From the NCBI GenBank assembly GCA_013397845.1, contig VZTG01004475.1, forward strand, positions 815,505-879,504: a DNA stretch of 64,000 nt, read 5' to 3'. Origin of the DNA: Melanocharis versteri. Its lineage: Eukaryota > Chordata > Aves > Passeriformes > Melanocharitidae. Positions 47,723-61,300 of the stretch are shown here, piece after piece. The notes below the pieces were generated by a model. It did no database searches and was not told where the DNA came from. It saw only the letters and a list, made by a program, of their open reading frames with translations. Position 1 is the first letter of the stretch. Every line of letters starts with the position of its first letter. The position numbers were made by a program, and so were the translations under genes.

Positions 47723-49271
47723 TTGTTAATAGGATTCAGTCAGTAACGCAAACAATTCAGGAGTGTGAATACTACATTTGTTCAGATAAATACTTTTTAA
47801 GAGAAACAATCTGCTCCATAGTACAGCCAGATTCAGATCTGGTAAAATCCCACATAATTCTGCAAACATCATTGGGCTGATGGGAATCCAGTAATTATAT
47901 CTGTTCGTGCCATGAATATAACTTCTCACGGTTTTCTTTTGGAAGATATGTGACAAGATTTAAGTTTAAGTTAGGTGTAACTTGGCTCCAGAAGGCCTCC
48001 AAGATGAGTAAGTAGCAGAAATATAGTCCTATCAGAGACCTCTGAGATTATAACTCCTGTTATCCAATTAGGCATATTTTTAAAAAAATATATATATATC
48101 TTGTGTTGCACCTTTAACAGTGCTGAACATTTCAATAGAAGAAATAAAAAAGTGGTATTTTTTATTTTATATAAAGTTATTTCAATTTTATTGCTCCCAA
48201 ACCAAATAAAAATGAAACAATCCTGGTGTATTTGGAAAATGTGGTGCTATCATCATTTTTTAAGAAGTTGTAATTTTGGAGTTGGCTTCTGTAAATTAAA
48301 TGGATAAACAAAGATTCATGTTGAATAGTAAGAGTGAAAGAATCAGGCAGTCATGTTGATGTCACTGATAACTCTGGCTCTGAGTTATTTGTCAGATTAG
48401 CTAATTGCTCTATCATTTTTTAAATTCTTGTAGCCTTATTGTGCTTTACTCGATAGTTACTTTCCAAATTGTACCTCTTGGTTGCTATCAGATCCACAGG
48501 TTTTTTCAGATACATCTTCCCATGATTAAAACTGGGATGGGGGCACAGACAGAAGAGTCTTTGCTTTGCTCTTCAGCCAGTCTACAGAGCAGCTCCTACA
48601 TTTCAACTCTGCTTTTCATCCTGTCTATTCTCACTCAAATGCTTCCTTCACTATCATTTTTTCCCCCCTCGAGCAACAGGGAGGTTTAAATCCCTTCGTA
48701 ATACATCCAGTTGTGACTAACTGTCCTTGAGAGGCGTATCTGTTCCTTATTCCAGCTGGTAAGATCACCTGCAGAATCTCCCAAATCCATCCCTGGTAAG
48801 AATTGATTTGTCACTGGTGCCTGCTGCCACCCATAACTTCAGCTGAATTCTTCAAAGGGAGCAGCTGCTCTCCTGTGTGCCATGGCCCAGGAACAAAAGT
48901 GCCAGTGCAGTGAGAAAAGGACTTTTACTGGCTTTTTCTCAAAGTGAAGTGAGAAGCTTCCATATCCAAGTGTTTCTTGTTCCCTGGTCAGTTGTAATCA
49001 GTACTGTTTAAACCTTGGGGCTTCAAACCTTTTTCTCTGGTGAAACCTGTGCAATACATACCTGAGGAGCAAAGAGAGCCTGGAACTTCTGAAAAATTTG
49101 AGTTTTGGAGATTTGGACTGACTGAAATTTACAGGCTGCTGCTTGGTGACTTGCCTTTGTCCCAGGAATGAGGAATCAGCAGGATCAGAGCCTCCTCGGG
49201 AAGGACGTGAGGAAAGGAGTGCTTCCCTTGGCAGAGACACATTCAGTGCATCCTCCTGTTAACAGCTACTG

Positions 49272-49299
49272 TTAATTAATAATGGTAATAATTAATTAA
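49272..49299. repeat. 28-bp AT inverted repeat with TAATTA cores
   Basis: Two 12-base arms (ttaattaataat and ataattaattaa) pair at 11 of 12 positions around a 4-base ggta loop. Each arm carries the TAATTA core bound by many homeodomain proteins. In AT-rich intron this can arise by chance. Confidence 0.6.
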
Positions 49300-50365
49300 T
49301 ACACCTGACCTCTCCATGGCTGCTGTGTGCTGGCCCAGGCCCCTGCTCACTTCACTCATGAGCAGTTTTGTCCCCTGTACACAAATTTTGGTTTTTTGTC
49401 ACACCAACAGCTGAAAAAGAGCATTGCAAAAAGCAAATCTCAGTGGGAACCCATCCTATTCCCTCCTGGATAGCAGTTTCAGCTATTTCTTGTGTTGCTA
49501 TGAAAAATGCAAGTATTAAATCTAGTTAGGCTCGGTCTGAAGCCAGGCCTGCTTCATCTCTGGAAGTGGATGTTGGTGTATTCCCAGGTAACCAGGAGCT
49601 GAGTGAGTTCCCTAGATGCTCTTCATTCCCACACTGCGGAACCACTTGGGATTCTCTTCATTCACATGATAATTTTGAGTGTATTTATAAGTACAAAGCC
49701 CCTTTTGAAAGGAGATAAGAGTGATATCAAACAACGGAAAGTTCCCACTTATCCCCCTGCTGCCTCCCCGTCGAAGAATGGCTCTGGGAGCATGGGGAGG
49801 TGTCTTTTGTGAAAGAAAGATGCCCTGTGTGACCCAAGTGCTATCTCTGGAACAGACACTTGATAAATTTAGGCTTCAGATACCCACTTACGTCAAATAT
49901 GGTTTCTTTTTAACCCAAAAAATAGGTTATATCTGTACTTCAGAGGTGTTAATAGAAAGGCTTGTCTGTTTTGTAGTTTTCCTTGGTTTCATTCATTTTT
50001 TTAAAATTTTGTTACGTTTTCTTTAGATGAAAAAATTATGCATTATATCGATACAATGCATGAGAAGGAGGTGTAAGTTTGATCCTGTTGGGGTCAGGTG
50101 CAGCATATGGTTATAATATTCTTTTTTTTTGTTGAGGAAATGTCTTATCTTAGGTTATGACATTGAAAGGACGTGTTTCAAGTCCACCATGTGTTTCACT
50201 GAGAACAATTTTTCTTTTCAGTTGATGATTTTTTTAACAGTAACCATAAAAATATATTGATTTTTAGATGTTTGATTTTGGGAAATCATTTACAGTAAAA
50301 TCTGATTTTTGTACTTTAGCTGTATCCTTTGTAAATGAAGTTCATAGCGTTGCCTTAAAATAATT

Positions 50366-50410
50366 TTCCTAAGCAATACATGTTTGATTTCCTAAGCAAT
50401 AAGTGTGATA
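50366..50410. repeat. Degenerate 23-bp tandem duplication
   Basis: The first copy begins ttcctaagcaatacatg at 50366. A second begins ttcctaagcaataagtg at 50389, identical over the first 13 bases and diverging after that. It is an old local duplication. Confidence 0.7.
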
Positions 50411-50789
50411 TGTTAATGAATTAGAATCAAGAAGTTATATTATGCCTCATCAGCATAATAAGTAATCAGTCCCTTGATAAATTTACGATCTGTCACAGCC
50501 CAGATGAACGGCTTTGGTCTTGCTGCCGTACAGTGCCTCGTGTTTTCCATGAACAAGTGACACCAGTTTTTGATAGCCTATAAATTATAAATGAATTTGG
50601 CTCTGATCGCTTACTTTAGGATTGCATAATCTTACTTATTTTAAAATTAAAGATTACCTTGCTGGAATTGCCTGACGCTCCTCGTAACAGAAGTGTGGTT
50701 AGGGTTTAGAGAGAGAACCAATTTCCACGGCCATTAGCTGTCTGCCTCTTCACCATCACTGCTCAAAGTGTGGGGCAATTTAGTCCCAA

Positions 50790-51209
50790 TTAGAACAGCA
50801 ATTCTGAATGGTGACAAGTGCTACTTTCCCTAATAGATGATGAAATGAGCTGTGCCAGTGTGGCTGAGGGAGTAATTTGCTTTTTAAAGGTTTGGCATCC
50901 TACATTCCTGCCTGTTTGGGGTAACAGAGGGATTGAGGAGATCCTGATGATGCCTTGAATCCTGTCAGCTGGGCTGCCCCGGGACATCTTGCTCTCCCCT
51001 TTGCCTGTAGGTGTCTGGTCATGTTTGGAAAGCTCAGGTTTTCGAGGGATCCTTTCTATTTCAGCATGACAAACAGGAATGGATGGTGAAACGTCGATGG
51101 ATTTTAAAAATTCATCAATTGTAAGAAACTTTTGGTGAGTGATAGGCTCTCTACTTGACTTTACCTGAAAAACAGAACTGGCCTGGACATTTCTGAGCAA
51201 CTCTGACAC
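50790..51209 (-). other. Unrecognised 139-codon minus-strand open segment
   Basis: The minus strand is open for 139 codons, starting from a GTG and preceded in frame by a TAG about five codons upstream. The translation has a protein-like mix: few Cys, no Trp, and a charged central part (FLTIDEFLKSIDVSP at about residues 28-42, then several Lys/Arg/Glu, then Ser-rich). On the minus strand the sequence just before it reads ccttttagccag, a plausible splice acceptor. I cannot name a family. It runs opposite to NAALADL2, so it would be a nested antisense gene, an old retrocopy or chance. No long poly-T marks a retrocopy tail close to its end; the nearest run, at about 50124, is 660 bases away. Confidence 0.2.
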
Positions 51210-51706
51210 TAACGCTGGCTAAAAGGCAGTATTTAGAGGCTAAAGAGTTATTTACGTTGCCATCTATCATTTTTATAGATTTAACCAAACCACATTTTTC
51301 CTAACAGAAAGAACCTGAAGGAAAAAAAAAACAACAAAACCACACAGCCTTCTGAGATGACAACCAGTTTTCATTGTAGGCCAGTTGCTTCCATTTGGGA
51401 AATACCATAGGGTGCAGAAATTGGACGAAGTTCTCCTTCACTGTCCAGTCCTTGCAGCTCAGTACAAGGAGGATCAGAATTTTGGCTGGTGGTCCCAGGG
51501 ACGTGCTTATAACGATATTGAGGAACAAACCTTGCAGAACAAGCCCCCGTAACAATTTAATTAGTGGCACATGGACTGTCTCCTGATTGCCTGAGCAACT
51601 GCACGGTTTCTCCCGTCTCTGCTCTGAACTCCCCAGCGTTGCAGTGTGCTCAGAGGGTGGATTTTTCCTCGGAGGAGACCGTGGCAGAGGGCGTTGCAAA
51701 GAGTCC

Positions 51707-51837
51707 CTAGAATTTCTGAAGCGCCAAGCGCTGGCAGGTTCCTGTTTGGGATGCGTCTCTCATCAGCACGGTGTAAAACTGAAGGCCAGGGATGCTCTTG
51801 AGATCTTTCACTGCAATCTGCAGCTCCATGGTAGGCA
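51707..51837 (-). other. Minus-strand exon-like segment with short open frame
   Basis: On the minus strand the sequence gcttattgttgcag (ending at 51838) is a good-looking splice acceptor. The first ATG follows nine bases inside (51829-51827, context tgcctaccatgg, near Kozak). The frame runs 40 codons, beginning MELQIAVKDLKSIPGLQFY, and stops at TAG 51709-51707. Other frames remain open downstream (for example 51301-51699 and 51561-51875), so if this was once coding it is now broken. It lies about 500 bases upstream, in minus-strand terms, of the 139-codon segment. The two may be parts of one relic. No family was recognised. Confidence 0.18.
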
Positions 51838-51879
51838 CTGCAACAATAAGCAATTAGTTTCCTGCCTGTACGCATAAAT

Positions 51880-52435
51880 CAAATTAACAAAGCCCTGAGG
51901 GGAAAGAGTTTTCTCAGCCCTTTTTGGTGGTGCTTTGACATGCAGTTCCTTACCATCAGCACCTATGACAGCTGTTTGCTGGGAGCCTGAGAAGTCAGAC
52001 TGTTGCTGAATTTAACTGGCTGTAATTTGTTGTGCTGTATTAAGTTACTGTTCATGCAGCGTTTGGAACTGAAGGTTGCTGGGGGACATGGCTCAGGATC
52101 GATCAGGGATAATGAAATTGATATTGTCTGAATAATAATCAATTTTAATGGTGGTATTCTCAGTAGTCTTCTCTTAAGGGGCTTCTATTCTCAGTTCAAT
52201 TCTCTTTGAAAGCTGATGAGTTTCTGGAATGAAACAAATATGGATTGCATTGAAAAGTTGGGGCTTTCCCTGGCAATATTGGAACTTGTGGAGTGTAGAA
52301 CTTTTCAAAATTAAACAAGTTGGCTTTTTTGAATATCTAGAGTTTGTGGACAAGAAGTTAAATAATGCCTCCTGCTCTGTGTGTGTCTGGTTTCTGTCAA
52401 TCCCAGTAATGGGTGATCTTTAAACATACATTTTC
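51880..52435 (+). other. Intronic sequence
   Basis: Unique AT-leaning sequence with no recognisable exon or repeat. A 64-codon plus-strand frame at 52229-52423 has no family resemblance. Confidence 0.5.
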
Positions 52436-52439
52436 AAGT

Positions 52440-52501
52440 CTCATCCTTCATATAAGCTGATGTTTCCTTTCTCATCCTTCATATAAGCTGATGTTTCCTT
52501 T
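52440..52501. repeat. Exact 31-bp tandem duplication
   Basis: The 31-base unit starting ctcatccttcatataagctg occurs twice with no difference (52440-52470 and 52471-52501). Exact identity suggests a recent event, or an assembly duplication. Confidence 0.95.
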
Positions 52502-55500
52502 GGACACACGTAATTGCCACAGATTCACATATGTTCCTGTCCAAGTTAAAGTACCAACTGATACTCTGCTTGGTTTATGGGTATTTCTTCAAGGCTGAAA
52601 AGGTTGTAATTTTCCAGTGACGTGGAATTTTCTCTATCCATTCTTTTTTTCTTTTCAGTGAAACATAAAACTTGAAAAGTGAATTGAAACGTCACTATCA
52701 AAACATAGTGTTGGAATGGCTCAGAGGCAAAGTTATTTGGAAATCTTTTTTCTTGGAGACCTCATGATTTTTATTCCTATTTGGGGAATTTGGGGGGTGT
52801 GTGCTGACATTTCCCATCAGGCAAGTCTGGTCCTTGACCAGCTTAATGTCTTTGTTTATCTTTTGTGAAGGTTTGTTACTTAACAGAGTAGAGGAGATAA
52901 CAGGAACAAAAGCGAGCGTTAAAAATAACACTTAAAGATATTATTTGTTTTACCTTTTTTTAATGGGTGCTCAAACTTCATTAGCCATCCAGCTAATTCA
53001 GTGGGTTGTGTGAGGCTTCAGGAGAAAGGTCACTGTTGCTGGAAGGGTCAGGACCCCATCACACATTCACTTCTCTCCAGGAAATTTGGGAAAGGCTCTA
53101 CAGACAGGAGTTTGTAATAATTGTAGTATTTTACTGAGGTCTGGGTCTAGAGAAAGAAAGTGATTTGGAATGTCTTTCCTGTGGAAGTTGGGGCATGGCT
53201 GCAGACCCCTGCAGTAATCCTCCCTTATAATACAGAACCGATGAAATGGCAGAGTTTTGGAGCACATTACCTTGACTCAATCCAGTACTGGTGGTGTGCT
53301 CTAGGCAATATCACATTTTCCTCCTGCTTCAGGTGACAAACTGGAGCCCACAGACTGGAGAAGCTCAGGACTTCATCAAAATTTGAAGAGGTGAGACAGT
53401 GAGAAGCAGGATCGATAGTTAAGGATGTATAAGGAGTCCATGAAAATGTCAGTGTGCCTTTGATGGAAATTGCTTTCTTTGCTCCAGCGGCACAGCTGTG
53501 CTTTAGCAGAGAGCTCAGATATTTACAGTTACAATTGTGGCCAGGCTGGAAGGTGTTCCCAGCGCTTCTGGAATCTGTTTGCTGTCCAGGGTTACGTGAG
53601 CCAGGGCTGATGCAGTGCAGATTGAGAGCATTTAATTATTGAAATAGTTGGCTGAGTGCTATTTGCGAGTAAAAGGTGGTGGCTCTGGGAAGTGACTTGT
53701 TTCATGGTCATTTGTTAGTAATCGTTACTGGATGCTTTTATTTTTAATAAATGCCAGCCTGGGTGATGGGCCTTGTGATGTGCATTATTAAATAAATAGG
53801 CAGGCTTCAAAAAAGGCCATACAGGTCATGAACAAAGTTTCTGTTCCCTATCAACTATTTAGGGAACCAAGCAAGGAGCTGAATTATTCATGACATGCTT
53901 AGTGCAAGGCAAATGGAACCTGCTGCTGTGTTGCTAGCAGTGCAAATAGTGACCTAAAATATACTAATGGCTTTCTTCTGTATTATAATGCCTGTTTTTC
54001 TTTACTAATATTTCTGGAAACTATATAAGAAAATTAAACCCTGTGACAAAAAAAAAAAGTTAAATCTGCATGGTTCCTCAGGATCCTAGCACAGACCCTG
54101 CAGGGGATATTGTTTCTAAATTATTCAGTTTATGTGCTAAGAAGATGGATAAGGCATGGTGTTCATACAGGTATTCATTTTGTTCTTGTGGAAAACTTGC
54201 TGTTTTTTTAAAAAAAGAATTGAATAACTTTTGTAAAAGCTGTTTCCTACAGACAGAAACATATGTATTTGTATAGCTGTCCATTTCTATATGTGGTTTT
54301 GTGCCTATGTGAATACATAGGTGCACTTTTGCATAATAGCTGAAGTTCTGTCCTTTACACAGCACTCAAAGCTGTGACATATTCCAGTGCTTGGCCCCAC
54401 TTCTCCCTCTGGCCATGGCTGAAGCCTGATTTCCTTCTAATCCCAGGGCCAGAAGTACTTCTTGTGTTTACAGTTCCTTTGAAGTGGGGAGAACTCGAAG
54501 TGCCATGATGCCTGTGGTATAAATGCCCAGAGAGTTTTTAAGGACACAGTCCTTATATATAAATATAGCTTGGGGGGCTTATCTCGTTCATATCAACACA
54601 AACATTCTCTAGAATGCAAGATGAAGTTAGTTGATTACAGTGCAGCAGTGTTTCCACATAAAAATAGATACCTGGGGAAGGATCCAGCATTAAATTACAA
54701 GTAAAAGTACACAGCGCAGAACAGGTGATGAATGGAACCAATTCCTTTATGGCTTTGTTTTGTTGTTGGACGTTCTTTAGCCAAACTGTTGTGCTAGGGC
54801 TCAACACAGGGCAAAATGTGTCTGTGGCATAGAAGAGGTGAAGTGAGATGATTTAGTGATTTCTTTCTAATGTTTGGTTTTTTCCTGATCCCTGTGTTCT
54901 TTTCAGAGCTTGTATTAAATCATACCAAGATGAATAAAATTCGTTACTAACTTTTTGAATTAACACTTTTTTTTTCCTTCTTGAGCTGTGTTAGCTGGGA
55001 TGCCTGAGAGAGCTTGATATTAATAGTCTGTCCTGATTAACAGACTGAACTAAACCAGAGGATTTGGGCTCTGGTGGCTGCAGGAGCTGGGGTGGAGCTG
55101 GGTGCTGTCACAGAGCTCCTGGAAGGCACAGGGAGCTGTTCATGGCACTGTGAACAAGCTGGGCATTATCTGGGATTTGCAGCTCTCCACCAGCAAAACT
55201 TTTTTTTTTTTTTTCCGTAGAAGCAGACTCTGTTAAAACAAGAATCATTTGGTATTATTCTAGAAATACAAAGCTAAATAAATTAAATCCTCTTTTAGTC
55301 TTGTGGATTTGGAAATTGGTTTTACATGCTTTCGTCGCATCCTGCCTGGATTAGTCTAACTCCCTTTTCCCAGTTTTTGCCAGCACTGCCGCCGTGGCAG
55401 CCATGTGCAGATCACAGATTCCTGAGGAGGAATGAGGCTCATGGAGGGCTGGGTCTGTCTCTCTCATTTCCTCCCGGCTCGGTGTGTCTTGACGTTAAAA

Positions 55501-57804
55501 AGGTTTCTCTGTGTGGGAAACAGTTAATCGGATCAGGATGAGTCACACCAGGATTAAATGTTGGCGGTAGGATTGGCTCCCTTCTCCTCAGTTAACATAA
55601 TTAAGACTGACATTAAAGATCAAATTATCTTTTATCGAATTAGGTAAGTGAGAAGCTCCTCAGTGGCATTCCTGCACAGTGCTGAGGAGGCTGTGGGGTC
55701 CTGCCAGAGGAGCCCCGAGGTGCCCTGGTGCTCCAGAGCTCTGGGTCTCACTGCTGGAAGGTTCCTCCTTGCCCAGCTGGGCTCTCTGCCTCCTCAATGC
55801 TGTCCAAACTGGTCATTTCCCAAATCACTCTAGGGGAATGCTGGAATTTTTCCAGCAGGACCGTGGAATTGTATGTACCAAATCTAAATGCCCTGGCTGC
55901 CTTTCCTCAGGGACCTTTCCTGCACTGCCTCAGGGAAATCCCAGGGTGAGCTGGGCTGGGCACGCCTGTCCCAGCAAGGGCTGTGATGGCACCAGCATCT
56001 TCTGAGGGACTTCATGTGAGCCTCCTTCGCTCACGTGTGTTTGGTTTCTCCAAAAGAGGTGAAGCTCTTGGAGATCTGGTCCCGTTTGCATCCTCTCAGA
56101 CAAGAGCAGCTGACGTTCCTGCAGCACCTGTTAGCATAGAAGGATATTCTTTAATGGTTTCCTTACACACTTGCCCCACGTTTATATTATCCTCCAAAGA
56201 ATTCAGAACGTTTGCCCTGAAATTTGGCTGTTGAATAACCCAGTCTACCCCAAAAGAATTAACTTCAGTGTTAGGTTATATACTGCATCTCTTGGTGCAT
56301 AAAGACATTTTAACACCTTTTATTTATTGTGTGTTAGACACTGGTTGCTGGCTGCATTATATTATGTGACTCTTAGTTCAGCAGAGGTAGAAAATAGATT
56401 TATCTAAAGATGAGTGTTAAGTACTTGTTATATGCTGTTATGCCACTCATGAAGAGTGACTTTGGGACAAGAATGGTGATATTCCATCAGTAACTGAAGA
56501 TCTATTACCCCAAAGGAAAAATAGTTTTATTTTCCAGGACGAGAAGAAAGCAGTTTCATACATAGAGGAATGGCAATAATTGCCATAAGGTTTCCTGTAG
56601 CCATACACAAATAGTTTCAGTTTCTTATGCCAGACTGTGATACAGGATGTAAATAATGCCTCATAAAAGTGCTAAAAAGATAACTGGAAAGAAAAAGTGT
56701 GACCTTAGCAAGAATTGCAGGGGCAGCTATTCCAGAAGCAACAAAAGTATATTGTAGTACTGTTTGTAATCTTTTAAAGAGATGACTGGATAGTAATAGA
56801 GAATTAGTGTTCCTTGCCAGAGAGCTAGGAGATGTCTTTATGCTTTTTTTTTGTGTTACAAACAATGTATTAACTTCTCCTCAGCTGTGAACACCATAAA
56901 GTTTGCTATTAAAAGTTTGCCAGAAAAGCTCTTCTTTTATTTTGCCCCCACCAGTGTTTGAAACCTTGGAAACATTCGTGTGTGCTCCAGATCGGTTTGT
57001 TGTTATTACAGCTGAGAGGGAGCTGATGGATCTGTGCTGGAATGGGTTTGAGACTGTATTTGAACCACCCTGGGAATATGTGAGAATACAGTAAAATCAA
57101 ATGGGTTTTACTTGCAGCATTACTTGAACAGTAGCTTTGAGAGAGACCACGTTCTGCCAGAGATGGAAAATTACAGTGAGTGCTTCCTCACGAGTAATGA
57201 TGGGGCTCTGATTTCACGAGAGGGAGGAAGGCTCCGTGGAGAGGTCCTGGTTTGATCTTCAGGGCAATGTAACAAAGTTTTCAGTTGCTTTTCCCTGTTT
57301 GCCAGAAGAATTTCAGACCCACTGGAAATATTGTCTCTCACCAGCCTTGAATACATGCAAATGTTAAAGTACAGCATCACAAAATAATTATCTCTATAGC
57401 TGAAAGTCTGAATTCTCAGAGCAGGCTTAATTATTTAGGGAAAGTGAAGATGGAATGGAGACAAGAAAAGCTCCTTGATGGTATTCAATTTGCCTTTCAG
57501 AATGTGTGTTCTATAATAATGTTTTGATTTAATCAAATTAATTATCTGTATTTTATTTTTCCTTTAAAAAATAACAAAAAATCTAAACAAGAGACAGGCA
57601 TTAATTATTACACGAATATTATTATGCATTGAGAATCCAAAAAGTCTGAGCTAATGCTGTTTAGACCCTTCTTTAAAGAAATAATCAAATACAATACATT
57701 AATTTTTCTGTGAATATCATGTGGATTTTTCATTATCTTCTTATATTATTAGATTTGAGCAGAAAGGGCTAGTTTACTAAATATGGATTCAGCACTTCAG
57801 TAAT

Positions 57805-57827
57805 TTAGTAATTCAGTAAATTACTAA
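57805..57827. repeat. Perfect 9-bp inverted repeat
   Basis: The arms ttagtaatt and aattactaa pair perfectly around the loop cagta. It is a short AT-rich hairpin with no associated gene, and it may be chance. Confidence 0.6.
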
Positions 57828-58324
57828 TGGTTCCAGTCAGGAAGAACTCAAAAAAACTCTTAATAAAAATAATTTGGAATTGAAATGAATTACAAGTATC
57901 ATTTTAAGCAGTATATGGACAGTCATGAAAGTGGAGCTGTGGTTCTTAGAGGAGGATAAATTTTCATGACGAACTAAGGCAAATTGTGTCCTTTTTGAAT
58001 GCTCCTGAACTGTTCTCCCTGGTTTTGCCACTGAAAGGGAGCCTCTCTGGTTTGCAATGCCTTTGTAATGGTCTAGGTGTAGAAGTAATTATTGAACTAA
58101 GTCCTCTTTCAGAGCAGATTTAAACATCTTTCATTTTTCTTTTATCAGGTTTCCTAGTATGCACTTATTTTCCTGAATTTTCCAGAATTGTTCTGAATTT
58201 GCAATTGTATAACCCAGCTCCTTTATTTAAATTTTCATTATTTATAGTTAACAGTGGGAATATTTTAGGTGAGATATCTAGCATGTCTTGGCACACCTGA
58301 AGCATATGGAATAACATGCTTGGA

Positions 58325-58361
58325 TTTTTTTTTTTTTTTCACTTATAAATAAATAAATAAA
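58325..58361. repeat. T15 tract followed by AAAT microsatellite
   Basis: Fifteen T's (58325-58339) are followed after a few bases by about four AAAT units. It is simple sequence in intron. Confidence 0.85.
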
Positions 58362-61300
58362 ATAATCCTGGGTGTACATAGTTTCTCAGAGACAAGCCCA
58401 AGCAAGATTGAACTAGGTTATTTATAGCATTGATACGCACTTGTTTTTTGGAATCTTTTTTTAAGAGAAGTACCTCTGTGCATAGAGGGACCAGAATAAC
58501 AAAAGACCATGGATGTATGGATGTTAAGAATCTGGTTTTTCAGGTGTGCAGGCTGGGAGCTCTCTGGGGTGGTGAGTGATTTTCTGTGCTCTCTACACAG
58601 TGATTGGTGTTCTGGAGCCTTGAACTCCGATTCCTCTGTTTTGAGCCACTAAAATGCCAATAACCGGTAGTAACACTGCCTTTGTTTTCCTAAAAATTAA
58701 TGCCTGCTTGTGTTGCTTATGCTCCTTAATTTTGAATGCAGCCTTTGCCATAATTGTAGAAAATGAGACAATTGTGAGCACAGAGTTGGAGAGAGGGTGA
58801 AGCTACTGCTGCTAAGGAAACCCTAATTGTTGAAGTTTAAGTTAAAAGGCTGAATATTCAGAATTGTATCAGACTGCAACCCCCTAGAACTTTCTGCTTA
58901 TGCCATTTAAAAATGATTGGGCACTTCAGTTTAATTTGCTTGAAGGTGAAGAGCTTATGAGATGTATTTGAACCTAGAAATAATTCTGACAGCTAATTTT
59001 TACATGCGTGAAGAAGAAGTTTTATAGTGGAAACCTTGACTTTTAGTGCTGTAGAGCTGTCATAAAGGCCCTAATGATTTCTGACTTAATTATGTATCTG
59101 AACACTTGGGTTGATACGCATTCACTACCCTTTAGAGATTCATGTCCAAGTACCAAATACTGGATGCAGTCTTTGGCTGTGAAACCTGCTTTGCTTTACC
59201 TCTCAGCCTGCACAGCTCTGCTGAGATCTAGCAGACAGATTCTGCTCTTGTTAGTATTTTACATCTCGTTTAAGCCTCCCCTCACACCTCCCTAATTTAT
59301 TAATAAACTGTGCACAAGCGTGTTAGACCTCACTTGCTGCTCGTGTAAAATGCTTTGGGGCAGCTGTTAGGAAAAGCCCATCTGTATTTGTGGCAACACC
59401 CTCTGTGTGCCCATCAGTGAGTTGGGTGAGCGGTTCCCAAAATGCTTTTGCAGCCCTGGGGATGCACAGTGGGTTACTGAGGAGGAAAAGAGGAGCTGGA
59501 CGTCCAGCAGTGCTGGCCTGGAGGGATGCTGCAGCAGCAGATTTGCCCTCCCCGTGCCTCTTCTGGGAAAGGCATGTCCCAGGCTGACTTGAGAAACAAA
59601 AGAAAGCCTGGCCACACAGGACAGGGCAGGCTCATCTCTCCCTGGTCCTGGAAACAAAATGGTGAAGGAGTCCTTAGTAGAAAGCGACTTGTTCTTCTCT
59701 CTTGGTATCAAACCTGTTGGTTTAATAGTTAAGGAGTGTGAAATCAAAAAGGTTCAGCATCCAAGGGCTTCAGGCACGCTTATGAAAGATTGTTACCCTT
59801 TGGCTACAGTTAATTCCATTTTAAATATGTTTGTTTTCACTTAGAAAGTTCAGCTGGAGTTTGGATTGCTTCCCTGCTGAAGATAATTTGATTTCAGATT
59901 GCAGCAGTTTAGATGTACATAGACAGAAGAAAAATTCCTCCATAAAAGCTGCGCTGTATGCAAATCATCCTGTTCAGGCAAGGAGTTTGGTGCTAAGATG
60001 CCACTTATGTCTTAAGAGTGAACGATTTATGGGTTTTAGATGATATTTTAGGATTCTGCTGCCCATGCCTGTTTTTTAATAGCTCGTGTGTCATCCAGCT
60101 GGCACATACTGTCTGTGCGTGAAAATCAATGTTAAAGGACTTAATGAAACTGAGTTTTCAGACAGAAGCATGTCGTGACATTATTATTTTTTGTGTCAGA
60201 CATGCTAAATCTCATCTGAGTTCTCCCTGGGCTGGCAGAAATGTCAGTCCCAGACTGCACCGAGCCTGTTTGGGTATGATGCATTATTTGCTGATGCCGT
60301 TTTCTTGTTTACACAAGTGGATTTGCATGGCTTGGTGCTCCAAATATTGGACTGCTGAAAACCACCTGCATCTGCTGAGGTATTGAGACTAAAGCTCTGG
60401 AGGCTGGCCAGGTTTCTGCAGTGCTTTTGCTTACGTGGTTGACAGTAACATCTGGTAACGCAGATGTTGAGTTCTGGAGAGCCATAATTATTCTGAGAGC
60501 AGGGAGAAGTTGTCACACGTAGTTATTATCATGCTACTATCACAGGTATTAGTATCAAAGAGATCATTTTGTTCTTTGCTGACAGCATATGTTTTCTCAG
60601 CTTTGGAGATGTGCTAGTTTGGTGCCATGGAATACGCAGAGTAAAAATTATCTTCGGGTTTTTAAGCAGTTTGAAGGTTAGAGAAGACCAAAGAGACTGT
60701 AGATGCAAAATATTTTGTATCTTCAGAACACCAGTTTCCCTGAAACTGTAATTGCTGCCAGAATATGTTTCATGCTGTGCCCTGGAGCTCCTCATGAATA
60801 AGTGGGATGAGGGAATAAGGGAAGTGCCTGAGCTCTGAGCATCTCAGGTGTGTTTTGGTTTTACATTGGTTTGGTTTTGGGTTCTTTTAGGTTATTTGTA
60901 AGTTTGTGTTTTAAAACCCCAGACTCATTTTCAGGCACAGGATTATCGGAAGGAATAAGACAGCTGAGATGTTGGGAATTTTTGTATTTACAGAGGTATT
61001 ACGGAACTAATATTTGAATCTCTACTAGGAGAGAGATTTAAACTCTACTAACAGAATAATTCTTGAAAATTTAATTCAGTTGGTCAGCTTGATACCAGGA
61101 ATTAATCTCAGGTTTTTTTTAAGATACACCTTTCATTGAAACAGGAAACAATTTTTACTTCTTGATTTATTATTTTTACAGTAAATACTGAGTTTTTATC
61201 TCAAAGCTGCGTAGTTGAACATCTGCACACGTGGAACTGTGCATCTCGTTAAATCCTTCCAGTCAGTTTGATGCACAGTACAAAGTGTATGTTTGCAGTA

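Larger units (their letters stand above)
47723..50789 (+). other. AT-rich intronic sequence
   Basis: No exon or clear transposon was seen. A short TA run lies near 48090. An AT-rich inverted repeat at 49272-49299 and a degenerate 23-base duplication at 50366-50410 are listed separately. A T run lies near 50124. Confidence 0.5.
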
